DNA from: Curvularia sp. ZM96
Taxonomy: Eukaryota; Ascomycota; Dothideomycetes; Pleosporales; Pleosporaceae
Direction of reading: 5' to 3'
NCBI GenBank assembly: GCA_022457065.1
Contig: JAJGBQ010000003.1
Span: 4,836,001-4,900,000 of the forward strand
Length of the DNA stretch: 64,000 nt
In this document: positions 32,907 through 44,251 of the stretch, in pieces
Layout: each line of letters opens with the position of its first letter
How positions within the stretch are numbered: position 1 is the first letter of the stretch
The notes under the pieces: generated by a model
Databases searched by the model: none
Told to the model about the DNA's origin: nothing
What the model saw: the letters and a program-made list of their open reading frames with translations, nothing else
Made by a program: the position numbers and the translations under genes

Positions 32907-34424
32907 AATATCGATAGAGAATGCACAAGTGTATGAGAGATACGTAGGCGAGTGTTATACCAAGCGAAGCAATGAGAAAGCGCTATCTGAGCTGGTTTTA
33001 ACAGGAAGAAAACCGTAACGATTAGTTCCGAATCTCATGTATGAGCTAAGGTTTGACCACTTACGCGTATGCGTATTCACCGCGAAGTCAGGTACATCTA
33101 CCCGTTTTGTCATTGCAAGATCTGTGGCAGGGATTTGTTGTGTCACTAATGATCGGACCACTGTGACTATTTTGATCTCAGCCAGTCGTTGACTTCAGTT
33201 AACCATTATTGATTGCCGTCCAAAGCTACCATCTTGCACGCCAGCACTAGGAGCGAAGTGCGGCCAGCACGTAGCCTCACACAGTGGCTGTGCATTGCTG
33301 CGGTGTATGCCAAGGCGTTCGCGACTGTTGCCACTTGAGTCATGTATGCACGGTTTGCCATTTCTTTTTGTCGTACCATGGAAAGTACCTTTGACTAGTG
33401 CTGTGTTATGCAGTGGCTAGGCCAAAATATGGGTCTCCTATCGCCAGCCCCGTTACCTCACGTCGCTGAGAGAAGCGACGTCCAAAAAGCATATCGTCAC
33501 TGGGTCAGAGCTATCAATACGATCTACCTTAAGATTCCGTGTTTTCGGCTGTTTTTGCTGAGCAGTTCAACAACCTAGGTGTACATCCTGGGAATGAGAT
33601 GAGATAATACTTTATTAATACGGCCCAGGGCCATGGCAATTGAGACAAGCTCAATCGCCGTCTTCCCTTTGATAACGATCAAAATATGTTCGTCAAGGAT
33701 CATGGACTTATCTCAAGCTGTTGAAACCCTGACCACGCATTCAATATCAATACCAACAATGCCTTCCGTATCACAAAATTTGCATTATGTGGACCCGAGC
33801 CATACCTCAAAACAAGCTTGGTTGGACCGCTTTCTAGCAAGCATCAAGCACTTCGAAATTTGGTTTTCGCTCTCATGTTAAGCAGCGTTCCGGTCGATGG
33901 CGTGGACCTTCAATTTCACATTACCATAATCGATCCGGTACGTGGTGTAACCACGGACAAGGGTTCAATTATACAGGGCTCTCGGACTTCAAGTTGAAAT
34001 CGCTAAAGGAGTAAAGGCAGACAATGAATGACAGGCGAAAAATGGTGATGTGACTATCGCGCGCGAAGTGGGGCAATACGCATACGAAATACGCATACGC
34101 ATACGTTCGCGACGCAGCGGGGCTCGCTAATCTAGCCGCTTTTTCTAACCCGGTAAGTAGCCCGGGTTTTGTCCTTGGCTTACCGATTTGTATGAATCGA
34201 GTGTCAAAGGAATACGCATACGCATTCGCGAATACTGTACAGCATGGCTTAGCTGGAGGAACATACGCATACGGCCTCGGGTATATGGTACATATAGGAT
34301 GTCTTGTTCAAGTGGCTAGTATTCTAGGCTTCCATAGACTCTGAGTTTCTCTTCTTCTCTTTACCACGCATTCCCATCTTTACTGCCACTTGTTTCTGTG
34401 TCTTCCCCGGCTAGCGCTACAATC
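32907..34424. promoter_or_regulatory. divergent promoter between glucosyltransferase-like gene and RTA1
   Basis: This 1.5-kb interval contains no supported gene; an 82-codon frame at 33633-33881 has no motif. It holds six copies of the 10-mer TACGCATACG: one on the reverse strand at 33066-33075, about 160 bp before the glucosyltransferase-like start, and five on the forward strand between 34077 and 34273, about 150-350 bp before the RTA1 start. Confidence 0.45.
34077..34273 (+). repeat. cluster of TACGCATACG 10-mers
   Basis: Copies are at 34077-34086, 34090-34099, 34096-34105 (overlapping), 34213-34222 and 34264-34273. Most are preceded by AA or CA. A short palindrome around CCCGGG lies between them near 34160. 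Confidence 0.6.
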
Positions 34425-35450
34425 ATGGCTGAAGAAACGGTCGATTTCAAGCTTTACCGCTATGACCCTTCGATGGCAGCTGCCGTTGTCTTTATTATTC
34501 TATTTCTTATTGCTACTGGATTGCACCTCTACCAGATGTTGCGAACCCGGACATGGATCCTTGTCCCCTTCGTCCTCGGCGGTATTTGTATGTTCCCCTT
34601 AGCCTCCACGTTCCGCACGGAAACATAAACTAACAATGTTGCCAAGTTGAAATTGTTGGATATATTGGTGTATGTGCAAAATGGTAGAGCGAAACTAAAT
34701 AGGGAAAACTCACTCATGTGCTATACAGAGGGCCATCTCCGCCCAAGAGACCCCAAATTGGACGGTCGCCGTTTACTCGATCTCGACTATTACTCTTCTA
34801 GTCGCTCCAGCCCTTTTTGCAGCGAGCATTTACATGATGCTGGGCCGTATCATCCTAGTGACTGACGGGGAGGCACATTCACTCATACCCAAGAAGTGGC
34901 TTACCAAGATATTCGTTATCGGAGATGTCATATCATTCATGATGCAGGGTGCAGGTGAGCGTTGAGCAAATTCAGGGGCCTAGTGCGACGAGACGACTAA
35001 CACATCATCCTAGGCGGTGGCATAATGGCAAGCGGAACGATTGAGGCCTTGCACACTGGAGAGAAAATTATCATTGCCGGTCTGGTCATCCAACTTCTCT
35101 TTTTTGGCTTTTTCATCATCACCGGCGTCACATTCCACGTCCGTATTGTCCGCAACCCAACATCGAAACTATTTGCGCAATCCTTGCCATGGGAAAGACA
35201 GCTCTATGCGCTATATGTGTCCAGTCTGCTCATTCTTGTGCGGTGCATCTTCCGGCTCATCGAATACGCGCAAGGTAACTCGGGATATCTCATATCGCAT
35301 GAGGCCTTCCTTTACGTGTTCGACGCTGTGCTCATGCTTGCTACAATGATTTGGATGGCTTTTATCCACCCAAGCGAAATCACAGCATTGCTGGCCGATG
35401 GGCGTGGGAAGGCAGTGCGGCGAGTGATATCGGTTTATTCCCTACACTGA
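34425..35450 (+). CDS. RTA1-like membrane protein (lipid-translocating exporter family)
   Basis: Four exons: 34425-34587, 34647-34669, 34729-34954 and 35014-35450. The second is a 23-nt microexon. Introns are 59 nt each, and phases agree to give 282 aa. The microexon supplies the conserved FEIVGYIG that joins VLGGI to RAISAQETPNWTV; skipping it breaks the frame. Seven hydrophobic segments are seen, with RTA1 hallmarks LAPALFAASIYMMLGRII, GDVISFMMQGAGGG and RCIFRLIEYAQG. The family (RTA1, RSB1, RTM1) sits in the plasma membrane and is linked to resistance to sterol inhibitors or to long-chain-base export. It converges on the Zn2Cys6 gene, with the two stops about 270 bp apart. Confidence 0.88.
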
Positions 35451-35722
35451 GCAGCCGAACTGCCTAGCAAAACGAACCCCAATCGGCAGTCGACGCCCCT
35501 AGATCTTGGAAGGGGATTTTTTTTACCAGTGTGGACTAGCTAGAACAGGATGGTGACATGGCACATGCCGATTGTCTACTTAGTCTTGACAACTATGCTA
35601 GTTCCATAATCACTCTAGAACCTGTACCTACTCGTTGTCATCATATTTCATTTTCTGTAGATAGATAGAGAATACAAAATCAAATAGAAATATAGAAAGA
35701 TGCTATTGCAGTAACAAAAATC

Positions 35723-37043
35723 TTATTGCGAAAGACTTCCCGAAAGTGAGGGGTCTAGGTGAAAGACGCCTTGACCTCCGTCTTCGATTTGCCTGGCGAC
35801 TTCCCTCGGCCATCGTGTTAATGAGGCCCAACTAGGGCCTGCAGCATTTACTGAGATTGCTAGGTCTTCAATGAGACTAAATCCTGTCCGCTTGCCCCAC
35901 CAATGATGCCGTAGATGGAGTAAGAGTACGCCGTAGTGCATTGATATGAGTTGTGCCATGACATCGCCATGCCGGATCAACCTTAAGAGCTCATCCCTGT
36001 GCTCATCTGGCCAGATCCATGTAGCCCAACCAATTATTGGCGCAAGATGACTTGACAACCTTATGCATCCAAAAACTACTTCAAGGCTCCGGATTCCTGA
36101 AAGGTAAATGGTATGTCGATCCTCTTTGATAGACCCTGAGTGCAGGAGACTGTCCGCATGTTGACGAAGTGTGTCCAAAGCAGCTTTTGTCTCATCGCTA
36201 GGCTCTGCTTCCCCGGGTATGAATCGAAAAAATGATGCCAATTTTCCAGTTCGAAGCAGTGTGACGGATGTTGCGTGTATAAGTCCTATACCTCGAACGA
36301 GTTCAAGCATGGTCATGATGCTCTCAGTATGTGCAGAACATGCTGAACCTGGATTTGTGTTTGGTAGTGCGATCGCCATTACATTTAAAAGGATCGAGAA
36401 GGCAAAAAGAGCGGTGCAATTGTCTTCGGTAATGTTCCCAAGAGCATCGTTGTACTTTTTCAACCCCAAGTTCTGGTATTGTATAGCAAATTCGGTGTAC
36501 TGCCTGCGCAAGTGGCTGTTGTAGCACGCGAAGTGAAGCGATGCCATCCCCAAGAGCCCGTCCATTAGAAAGTCATATCGGGCAGCCTCTTCCGGAATTG
36601 CCTCGGTCCAAATGAGGAGCTCGTCCGCATCGTGTGCCAGGGTTCGACTTGTTTTGTTCATCCAATGAACCATCAGTTGTAACTCTTGCTGTCTTGAGAT
36701 ACCACTCGCTGGTTTGAGTTCGGTATTATGTGAGTAAAGCTTTTCCGGAGGCCATGGTGATTCTTCATGCGATAAGTGAGTTGGGGTAGTGGTGGCTTCC
36801 GAACTCGAAGCTCTCGAAATGTCACGTGGGCTCGCTCTAGTAGCGACTGGTGCATAAACACAATCTACCTTGCGAAATACACAGTTTTGACATATCGGGG
36901 TCTCCTCCCCACACTAATGCAGATTTTCAGCATGTATAATAGTAGTGCAGGGGTCATGAGTTGCTGAGATGTACCTTGATATGCCTCTTCTTACAGGGCA
37001 AGCAGCCAAGACGTGATTTGGTGTGAGGTTTGCGCAGTGGCAT
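35723..37043 (-). CDS. Zn2Cys6 transcription factor (sterol-uptake-control-like)
   Basis: Two exons, 37043-36975 and 36913-35723, with a 61-nt intron (GTACAT...CATTAG) that falls inside the zinc cluster. The product is 419 aa. Splicing yields a perfect CX2CX6CX6CX2CX6C zinc cluster at about residues 14-42 (GCLPCKKRHIK then CGEETPICQNC). A Ser/Thr-rich linker follows, then the fungal transcription-factor regulatory domain: FLMDGLLGMASLHFA and NITEDNCTALFAFS. This pattern is common in proteins annotated as UPC2-like sterol uptake control factors, though most are uncharacterised. It is expected to be nuclear and to bind CGG-type sites. It is tail-to-tail with RTA1. Confidence 0.87.
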
Positions 37044-38878
37044 GGCTATTGCTGTGGCGCAATGGAAGGGCACATTGACTGAGTGGTGACTAGCTTTTCG
37101 CCGCAATCAACAAGAAGAACTGGAGCTGATGGAAGATGGCGGAACATTCCGAGAAGAGAATCGCACATTCCATGCCCTGCGTTAAGTATAGCTGCCTACA
37201 CGCTAGCGCTAGCTACGAAACGAGACCAGCATTGACCAACACATTTTATCTCGTCTTTTTTACCTCCGCCCAAAGAACTTATGATCTACCATCTTTTTCA
37301 CATTATGATCACTTCTCCATTCGATCTTGTACTATAACAAACAATCTCGCGTGGTTCAGTGGAATTGTGAGCCAAGGAGTATGATTTCATTCCACAGCTC
37401 CGGTCACACCGCATGCCTCTTTTGGGATGGCACTAATCTGGATTAAGAAATCATGCAAGGTGTCGCGTTTCTGGGCGAGACATATGCGTCGTAAGGTTTC
37501 CAGGTTTAGGAAATCGTTCCGTTATACTTCACATACTAATGCATCAAAGTCTCCGTAAGAAAGACCTTGATTTAGCAAGAGCATAAGAAAAGTAATGTTA
37601 CTGTATAGAAGAGCGGGCATAGTATGACAACTGGGCAGTGGTGATTTCTAATAAGTATGAAGTATCATGTTCAATTTACAACTACCCCAAAAGTCCCATA
37701 GTCCATTATGGAGTCCATGACGAATGCTGTTGGAGACCATTGGCGCCTAGTGAGGAGTGAAAAATAATCTATTTAGTTGAAGAGTTGTCTAACCTCATAA
37801 CGTACCATAAAAGGCATTTACATAGAGTAACTGTGGATTGACTTTTTGCTCTTTCTCGTGATGCTTATAGCTACTAATTATACATCTCCACTTGTTGAAA
37901 CGAATCTTTCGTTGGGAGATACGCTAGCGCTGATATTTTCTGTACGCCAACCAGTTTGCGCCCGGGCTGGTTTTACTTTTCCGCCTGGGTTGAATCAACA
38001 AAATAGTCCTGAACTTTGCCTGCGAGAAGTGTGATATCAAACAGGATGCCTGTAGTCTTAAGCTGCTTGCTTATTCTGGCTCGACCGAAGAGATGAAACC
38101 AGATTCACTCAGGCGAGCGCGAGCTTCACTGGGCGCATTGATGTCGTTCTTTTACTACATCATGGCCATGTATATCTAGGAACCAATGAAATTGATGAGG
38201 AGCAATGTAGACTGGCTGCTTTTAAGGCAGGTATCGACTCAGTTTTACGAGCCAACATAGCGTTAATGATGTCACGAGCTTAGATCGTATGTATGTACTG
38301 AGAAAGGAGATAGGAAATCGGTATACTAACGTGTCAGAAGCCTGTGTACGCGAAGTCTCTTGAGCTGCCCTGTTGTTAAATTACGAGGACCGGAGTTATC
38401 GGCGCAACATCTTCTACCACCATAATTGGCAAGAACCTGTATGCAGTCGTTCAAACAGTCAAAAGTGTGCACTTCTCCGCTACGTATACGTCTTGTAAGC
38501 TGTCCCAATACATCTTTGTTCGTATCCGATTGCTGTTGTCATGCGAGAGAAAACGATCACCCGATTCAAGATGATAGCAGCGATCAAAGATCTTCGAGCT
38601 TACGTCACTCCACCGTCTTTATTCCTTATGGCTTCGGATTCTAGCGTCCTGAAAGTGGATATAAGTGGGTGCTTGTAGTTTTTTAAAGTTTACAAATGAA
38701 CTAAACCGAAGCATGTAATTAATGCGAAACTTTCAAACCTCTGAAAGGTGATTTCTTGAAGGGTTAGTCATTATAGAGACAGGAAGACAGTATAAAAGTC
38801 AGCACAAATGCCCGCCCTGCAAAAGCTTCATTTATTTACTCTACAAAATAAACTATCCCGAAGTACGACTTATTCAAA
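37044..38878. other. gene-free stretch
   Basis: AT-leaning DNA with short frames only, such as 37136-37384 and 37846-38034, and no motifs. The last 200 bp form the promoter of the small secreted protein. Confidence 0.4.
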
Positions 38879-39146
38879 ATGCATTACACGACCCTGCTTC
38901 TCACTTCGCTGGCATGCTTCAGTGCAGCTGCCTCTGGAATGGCCTTTGTCAACGACGCTCGTCCAGCTGGAATTCTAGACGCGCGAGCGCAAATTGGAGG
39001 TTGCTGCTGCCATCACCTATCAGGGGATTGCGTAAGTATCCGCTATATGTGGCCCATGCTTGTTTATCTAACTGGATATCCAGAGATGTTATTATCCCGT
39101 GGGTGGCAGCTGTAGCCACTCTTGCCCAGGGAGTATTTGTTCGTAA
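38879..39146 (+). CDS. small secreted cysteine-rich protein, 71 aa
   Basis: Two exons, 38879-39031 (51 codons) and 39084-39146, with a 52-nt intron (GTAAGT, CTAAC branch, CCAG). Residues 1-22 form a signal peptide (MHYTTLLLTSLACFSAAASG). A pro-like segment (FVNDARPAGILDARAQIGG) precedes a 31-residue core with 8 cysteines: a CCC run, then DC, RC, SC, SC and IC. Reading through the intron gives no cysteines, so the spliced form is strongly preferred. No family is recognised. The architecture suits a secreted effector or antimicrobial peptide. Confidence 0.72.
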
Positions 39147-39994
39147 GAACGTAGCAAACCCCATGGAATATAAATTATGCCACGGCGAGCATGAAGAAAA
39201 GGACATCAATCGAAAAGATTCATGATTGCAATGCGATTGATGTTCAGAATAATCGATATTTTGACCTATTTACATTTGTGAAGGCTTTTTTGAATGATGT
39301 TGCGCCCCCCCCCCCGAATGCACTATACCGTCTCCTGAAATGACCAGGCATTAATACAAGGTGTTTGTGTCGTTCATGAATTATGATGGATCACATGCGA
39401 CTCAAACCACCCAAGAAGCCTTGTCCCGCCGGGGTCTTGTAGAGTGCCACGGGCATCTGAATTCGTGATTGTTGACTCCAATCTCTGCTGCAAAGACTAG
39501 TCATGTAATCACGAAATCTACAGCGAAGTAGTTGATCGGTCATGATTCCCGCAATAGAGCCAATGACGTAGGTGACAGGATCAATAATCCTGCGGATGGA
39601 ACTGAGTCATGCGGGAATCCCAGAGGGTATCCTGGAATGATTTCAGAAGCATGACATATAACGTAGATAACACACGAAGTCCGCACGATAATTTAGGTAG
39701 AGCATTCATATACAGACAGTTATGATTTTTATTTAGTGTTACCTATCTACTTCGCATTGGCTTTGAAAACAGCCGATGCTGGTCATTTGCCGTCCGCAGC
39801 TAGCTATTCCCGAGATCCCCGATGCATTCTCGCAAAGAGGCGCTTAGCAACCAGATCGGGCTTCCTGTGCATCATACGACAGGTGGGGTGTTCTCTCCAA
39901 CTTCACAAACACATCAACGAGAACAGCACGATCCAACGCATCAATACAGTTACTGCCCATTTGTATTACTATACACTCAGAGTTTCTTCCCGTC
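39147..39994. other. gene-free stretch
   Basis: Includes a run of about 11 cytosines near 39305. The ORF at 39736-40104 overlaps the NmrA-like gene in another frame and is a shadow. Confidence 0.4.
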
Positions 39995-40927
39995 ATGACA
40001 TCTGTAATAATATTTGGCCCCACGGGGCAAGTTGGATCTGCCGCCGCGCGCACAGCTGGAGAGCTTGGAGCAAAGGTTTGGCTGGCAATGCGGGACACCT
40101 CTAAAAGCATTCCAGGCCTGACGAAAGAGTCGGAGTCTGCGAGCGATTACCATAGGATTCAGGCTGACCTTGAAAAACCCGAGACTGTCAGCCAGGCTAT
40201 CAAGACTTCCGGTGCCAAGCGCGCATTCATCTACCTCGTCCACCACGCGTCTGATCACCTTCACGGCGCAATCACGGCATTGAAGGAGGCGGGCGTTGAG
40301 TTTGTGGTCTTCCTCAGCAGCTTTACCATCCCTGTCAACCAAGGCCTTCGCGAGGTACCTTCGGCTGATCTGATTCCTTACGTGCACGCGCAAGTCGAAG
40401 CAAACTTGGACGACATATTTGGTTCCGATCACTATGTCGCCGTGCGTCCTGGATGTTTCATCACCAACCTACTAGCGGAGAAGGCAGGCATAGTAGCGAA
40501 CGATGTAAAGCTATACGGCGCCGAGTTCCCGCAAGACAACATTGTACCAAGTGACATTGGTGGAGTCGTTGGCAACATTGTCGTGTCGGGCCCAAAGAAT
40601 GGACAGAAAAAGGTCTACCTTTACGGACCCGAGATACTTTCAATGTACGACAGCGTTGTTAAGATTGGCAAGGTTCTCCAGAAAGACCTGAAGATAACGA
40701 CTCTGGGACCTAAAGAAGGGTACGACAAATACATCAGCAGCGGTATACCTCCGATATTTGCAGATTACATGGTGAAAGTCATCGGCACCAAAGGCACGGA
40801 CAAGGGTAATGGTGAGCGGTTTCCCAACTACGAGGAAGGCGTGAGCAATGTAACGCTCTATACCGGTCAGAAGCCAACAAGTCTCGAGGAGTGGGTGACA
40901 CAGAATAAGGCTATCTTCAATGCATAG
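39995..40927 (+). CDS. NmrA-like NAD(P)-binding Rossmann-fold protein
   Basis: This intronless frame encodes 310 aa. The N terminus MTSVIIFGPTGQVGSAAAR carries the dinucleotide-binding GxxGxxG, followed by MRDTSKSIPGL at the second strand and IQADLEKPETV at the third. FVVFLSSF marks the central strand. The absence of a YxxxK active site suggests an atypical SDR of the NmrA/isoflavone-reductase-like group, acting as a redox-sensing regulator or a reductase of unknown substrate. It has no signal peptide and is presumably cytosolic. The neighbours on both sides are secreted Cys-rich proteins and give no pathway hint. Confidence 0.82.
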   Translation: MTSVIIFGPTGQVGSAAARTAGELGAKVWLAMRDTSKSIPGLTKESESASDYHRIQADLEKPETVSQAIKTSGAKRAFIYLVHHASDHLHGAITALKEAGVEFVVFLSSFTIPVNQGLREVPSADLIPYVHAQVEANLDDIFGSDHYVAVRPGCFITNLLAEKAGIVANDVKLYGAEFPQDNIVPSDIGGVVGNIVVSGPKNGQKKVYLYGPEILSMYDSVVKIGKVLQKDLKITTLGPKEGYDKYISSGIPPIFADYMVKVIGTKGTDKGNGERFPNYEEGVSNVTLYTGQKPTSLEEWVTQNKAIFNA

Positions 40928-41108
40928 CTGAGTCGAATGAATACATTCTCCAATTTGTTTCTGCACCTCTAGTGTGCTTGTCTCTAGTAAAGGGTTATCT
41001 TGAGGCCGCTCGATTGCTCGTGTGATTTAGAAAGGCCTCGAACGCTGCATGGCTCTAGATCTCCCACTACACTTTCCGTAATACACACTAGTCCCTATCG
41101 CCATGTTG

Positions 41109-42004
41109 CTATCCTACACCTTCACAGGTCTTTCTGGGTTTCCGAAGAAAGCTATTTCTAATTAGCCTAGCCGCCCCAGTGTCAAAGATGTTTTTCGGGG
41201 TAGTTATCATACTGCATGTTCCAACAATGATATTCCAAGTTTTGCCAGGAGAAAATACTTGTCCCCAGGTATTCGTGTGAGTGATTCGACACTGCTCGTA
41301 AATACTGCCAAGGCAATCCCAATGCGTTTCATGGCAATTTTGCAAGATAACGTTCGTCCAGTCAGCGATTTGATTACACGGAATGTCGATGTCATGGTAG
41401 TTGTCGTTGCAAATGCCAATGGCCGAGCCTAGTTCAGTCGCACCGTAGATACACTGTGTGCGAATACATGTCCGAGCTCTAGCCTTGCAGCTGTTACCAG
41501 CAATGTTGTAGAGATTTTCTCTGGCTCTGGCAATATCATCGAAATCGGCTTTTCCATATCTTGGATCGCAATTGGGGTCCCTCTAGAGGATTTTCAGCAT
41601 ACTACCTTCAATTTAGAACGACACTGCGGTGTTAGTGGTCATGTAGCATACCTGACGAGTTTCGAGAGTTCTCTTTGCAACGAATGCCGGGTCTGCGGAG
41701 GACTCCACTCTAGCTGACTCTTCCGGAGTGTAGATTGAAAAGTCGGGATGGTCCTTCTTGATTTGCGCTTCGATATCCTATAACTGAAATGTAAGGATTG
41801 GGATTCCGAGTAGTCCAACTAGTCAAAATCTTGAGCGTCACGTACCTCAAAACTCTCACCCCAAACCTCTATGGTAGGTCCGCCGGGAGTGACAGAGCCC
41901 TGCCAGCCAACCTCTCCTAGAGGCAAGGGCAAAGCTGGAGCGGGTGGCACTACAGCAGCCATTGCAGAGGCAACAAAGCCAAAGAGAACGGTAATGTGTT
42001 TCAT
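41109..42004 (-). CDS. secreted cysteine-rich protein, 252 aa, unknown family
   Basis: Three exons: 42004-41846, 41777-41652 and 41582-41109. Introns are 68 and 69 nt (GTACGT...TTATAG and GTATGC...CCTCTAG), all phase 0. Residues 1-16 form a signal peptide (MKHITVLFGFVASAMA). A pro-region follows and includes a possible Kex2 site, VAKR. The C-terminal domain of about 155 residues has 11 cysteines, with segments such as SCKARARTC, GICNDNYHDIDIPC and WNIIVGTC. I recognise no family with confidence; an effector or defence-type secreted protein is plausible. The odd cysteine number means one may be unpaired, or the last (KTCEGVG) may lie outside the fold. Confidence 0.75.
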
Positions 42005-44251
42005 CTTAACAGAATCAATTATGTCGAAGTATTCAGGACTTGGAGGCAAATGCGAAGTTCGTGTTATCCTGTTGTTCTACTTAAAGGTAGATTGGGTCCT
42101 TTATATATGCAGACAGGTACAGAGATAACAGTTTGAGAGAGTGCCTTATACGCCACATAGAGTTTAGAGTACGGTGAATGTATGTTTAGAGATAATTATA
42201 CCATTCCTTTCTTAGAGCTCGTCCGGCCAAAAGGCATGCAATCCCACAGATTTCAGCCTAGAAGTTTGATCAAGGTCAATACCGAGGCGGCTTGGGATTT
42301 CAGAAAGGAAGCATTGTGAGTGACAACATGCATGCCCAGGAACTAACATACACAAGTGGTCATAAGGAGTAGTACTATCATTAGGGGTCCAGTTAGATGG
42401 TACGTGCTTAATGCTGCACCCATGTTTAGGCGTACTGTTTGTTTTCAATGCAATTGCGGGGTACCTAGCTCTACCTCCGCTTGGCTTTACAGCCAGACAC
42501 TGTAAAACTAGATAGCAAAACTCGAAAGACTACATTCCCATCACTCCGTGAGTTTCGCATTGGTTGATACTTTTTCTGGTTAGCTTACTTCAGGCCCTAT
42601 TTGGAGTTGCTATGAGAAGGCGCGCTATCCAACTTATCTAGAAATATGTTACACAATAGCATGTGAACTGTACCTATCTCCGAATACTATGTAGCTCACG
42701 CTAGTTCTTTCTAGGTCAAGCATAGAGCCACAACAAGGCGTCCAAAACCATCAACAACGCCTCCGTATGTTCGTTCCTTCGCGCTCTCGAGTGCGTACTG
42801 AATTATTGATCTTGTGAGTAACGGAGTTGGTGGCTTGTAAATGATACAGGAGGCCTGAAGATGAGAACCTTGGGGCATGATGGTTTCTACGGACATACCG
42901 CACACGACTACTATTAATAGGTATGGGGCCAGACACAATCGCCGAGTACGTGTATGGGCACGCGATACTTTCTAGTCACTAACTGAACTCCAGCGGATGC
43001 AGTGATCCGTAGAAGGAAGGGCCAAGGTTCAGGGCATCCAAGTGCTCGATTCGTAGGCTCGGGGCTGCCGTTAACACGAGAGGCCTTAGGCCTGCCATTG
43101 CTCTTTGCGCACTTGGAAAGCATTGGACACAGCTTCTGGGCATTGTGTTCTTTTTTCTTTGCACCAACTGAGTGTCGCCAGCTATCTGAGCAATAATTCA
43201 TCACTGTCATAACTAAGTGATTATGAAAGCACAAATACCAGGAGCTATTTCATATTATCAGAAGGCTATGTATTAAAGAACACGCACATCACGCTATACA
43301 TTCGCAAATTGTGTCTGTGATATCCTAATACTAATAGCGCTTGCAAATCTAACAAACCAATAATCGCCAAAGATGTGTAAGTCTAGAACGTTCGGCTAAT
43401 TTATAGGGAACGGACGTACGTGAAACGAACTTCTTGATCACTCGAGCTCATAGGCACGACAGTGTATGTGTAAGATTACTGATGAAACAAAGCTAGGTAC
43501 AGTTAAAAACCAGCACCAAGATGTGGCCCGATCTGGTATACTAAGGACACAATTTGCGATTAAAGTATTTCTGGAAAAGATTATGGGTATGAGCTGACGA
43601 TTGATAGGAGTGGAGTTGAATCTAGAACCAGCTGCTAGTTGTTATTTTATTCAAGCGCCTCCAAAGCACCGACTATGACGATGCGAAGGTGACATAGTCT
43701 AGTCATGTCATTCAAAGCCAGGCCGGAATTGGGCCTATCTTTATATATCCCTGGAATTATTTCGTCTTGCGAGAGTGCTAATCCCCAAGTTTCAGGGCGT
43801 ACGAGGTGATGGAAAGAAAATGTATTCTCTTGAGGACGATCTTCAGTTTACATAAACACTCACTTAATCATCTTGTCTTTCTCTTAGATCACCAACTCTT
43901 CAACGAAATGAGGCTGACGTTCCCTCTAACATCCACACTTCTACTTCCCACTCGATCACTCGTAAACCCTAACGATTATTGAGCTTGCGCTAGCGGCATG
44001 ACTTCCGATGAGGACATCGGCATGTTTCAAGAGTAAAGAACGAACGTATCCCGTCCAACGCTCATGGTGAAAAGGGTATTTGGGCATGCATTTGGCCAAA
44101 ATAGCTTTTGTTAATTACATATGATCAGTCAAAACATATGCTGCTCCTGGAGACACTAGTCAATGACAATGAAGACTTCGTAGAGACACTAATGAATTCG
44201 TATAATACAAGCTACTTGGAGCAAAATTTCGTATCGCGTTGCGGGCATGAC
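42005..44251. other. gene-free stretch, 2.2 kb
   Basis: AT-leaning sequence with scattered short frames (42212-42448 and 42914-43234, minus strand) and no motifs or splice-consistent models. Confidence 0.4.
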
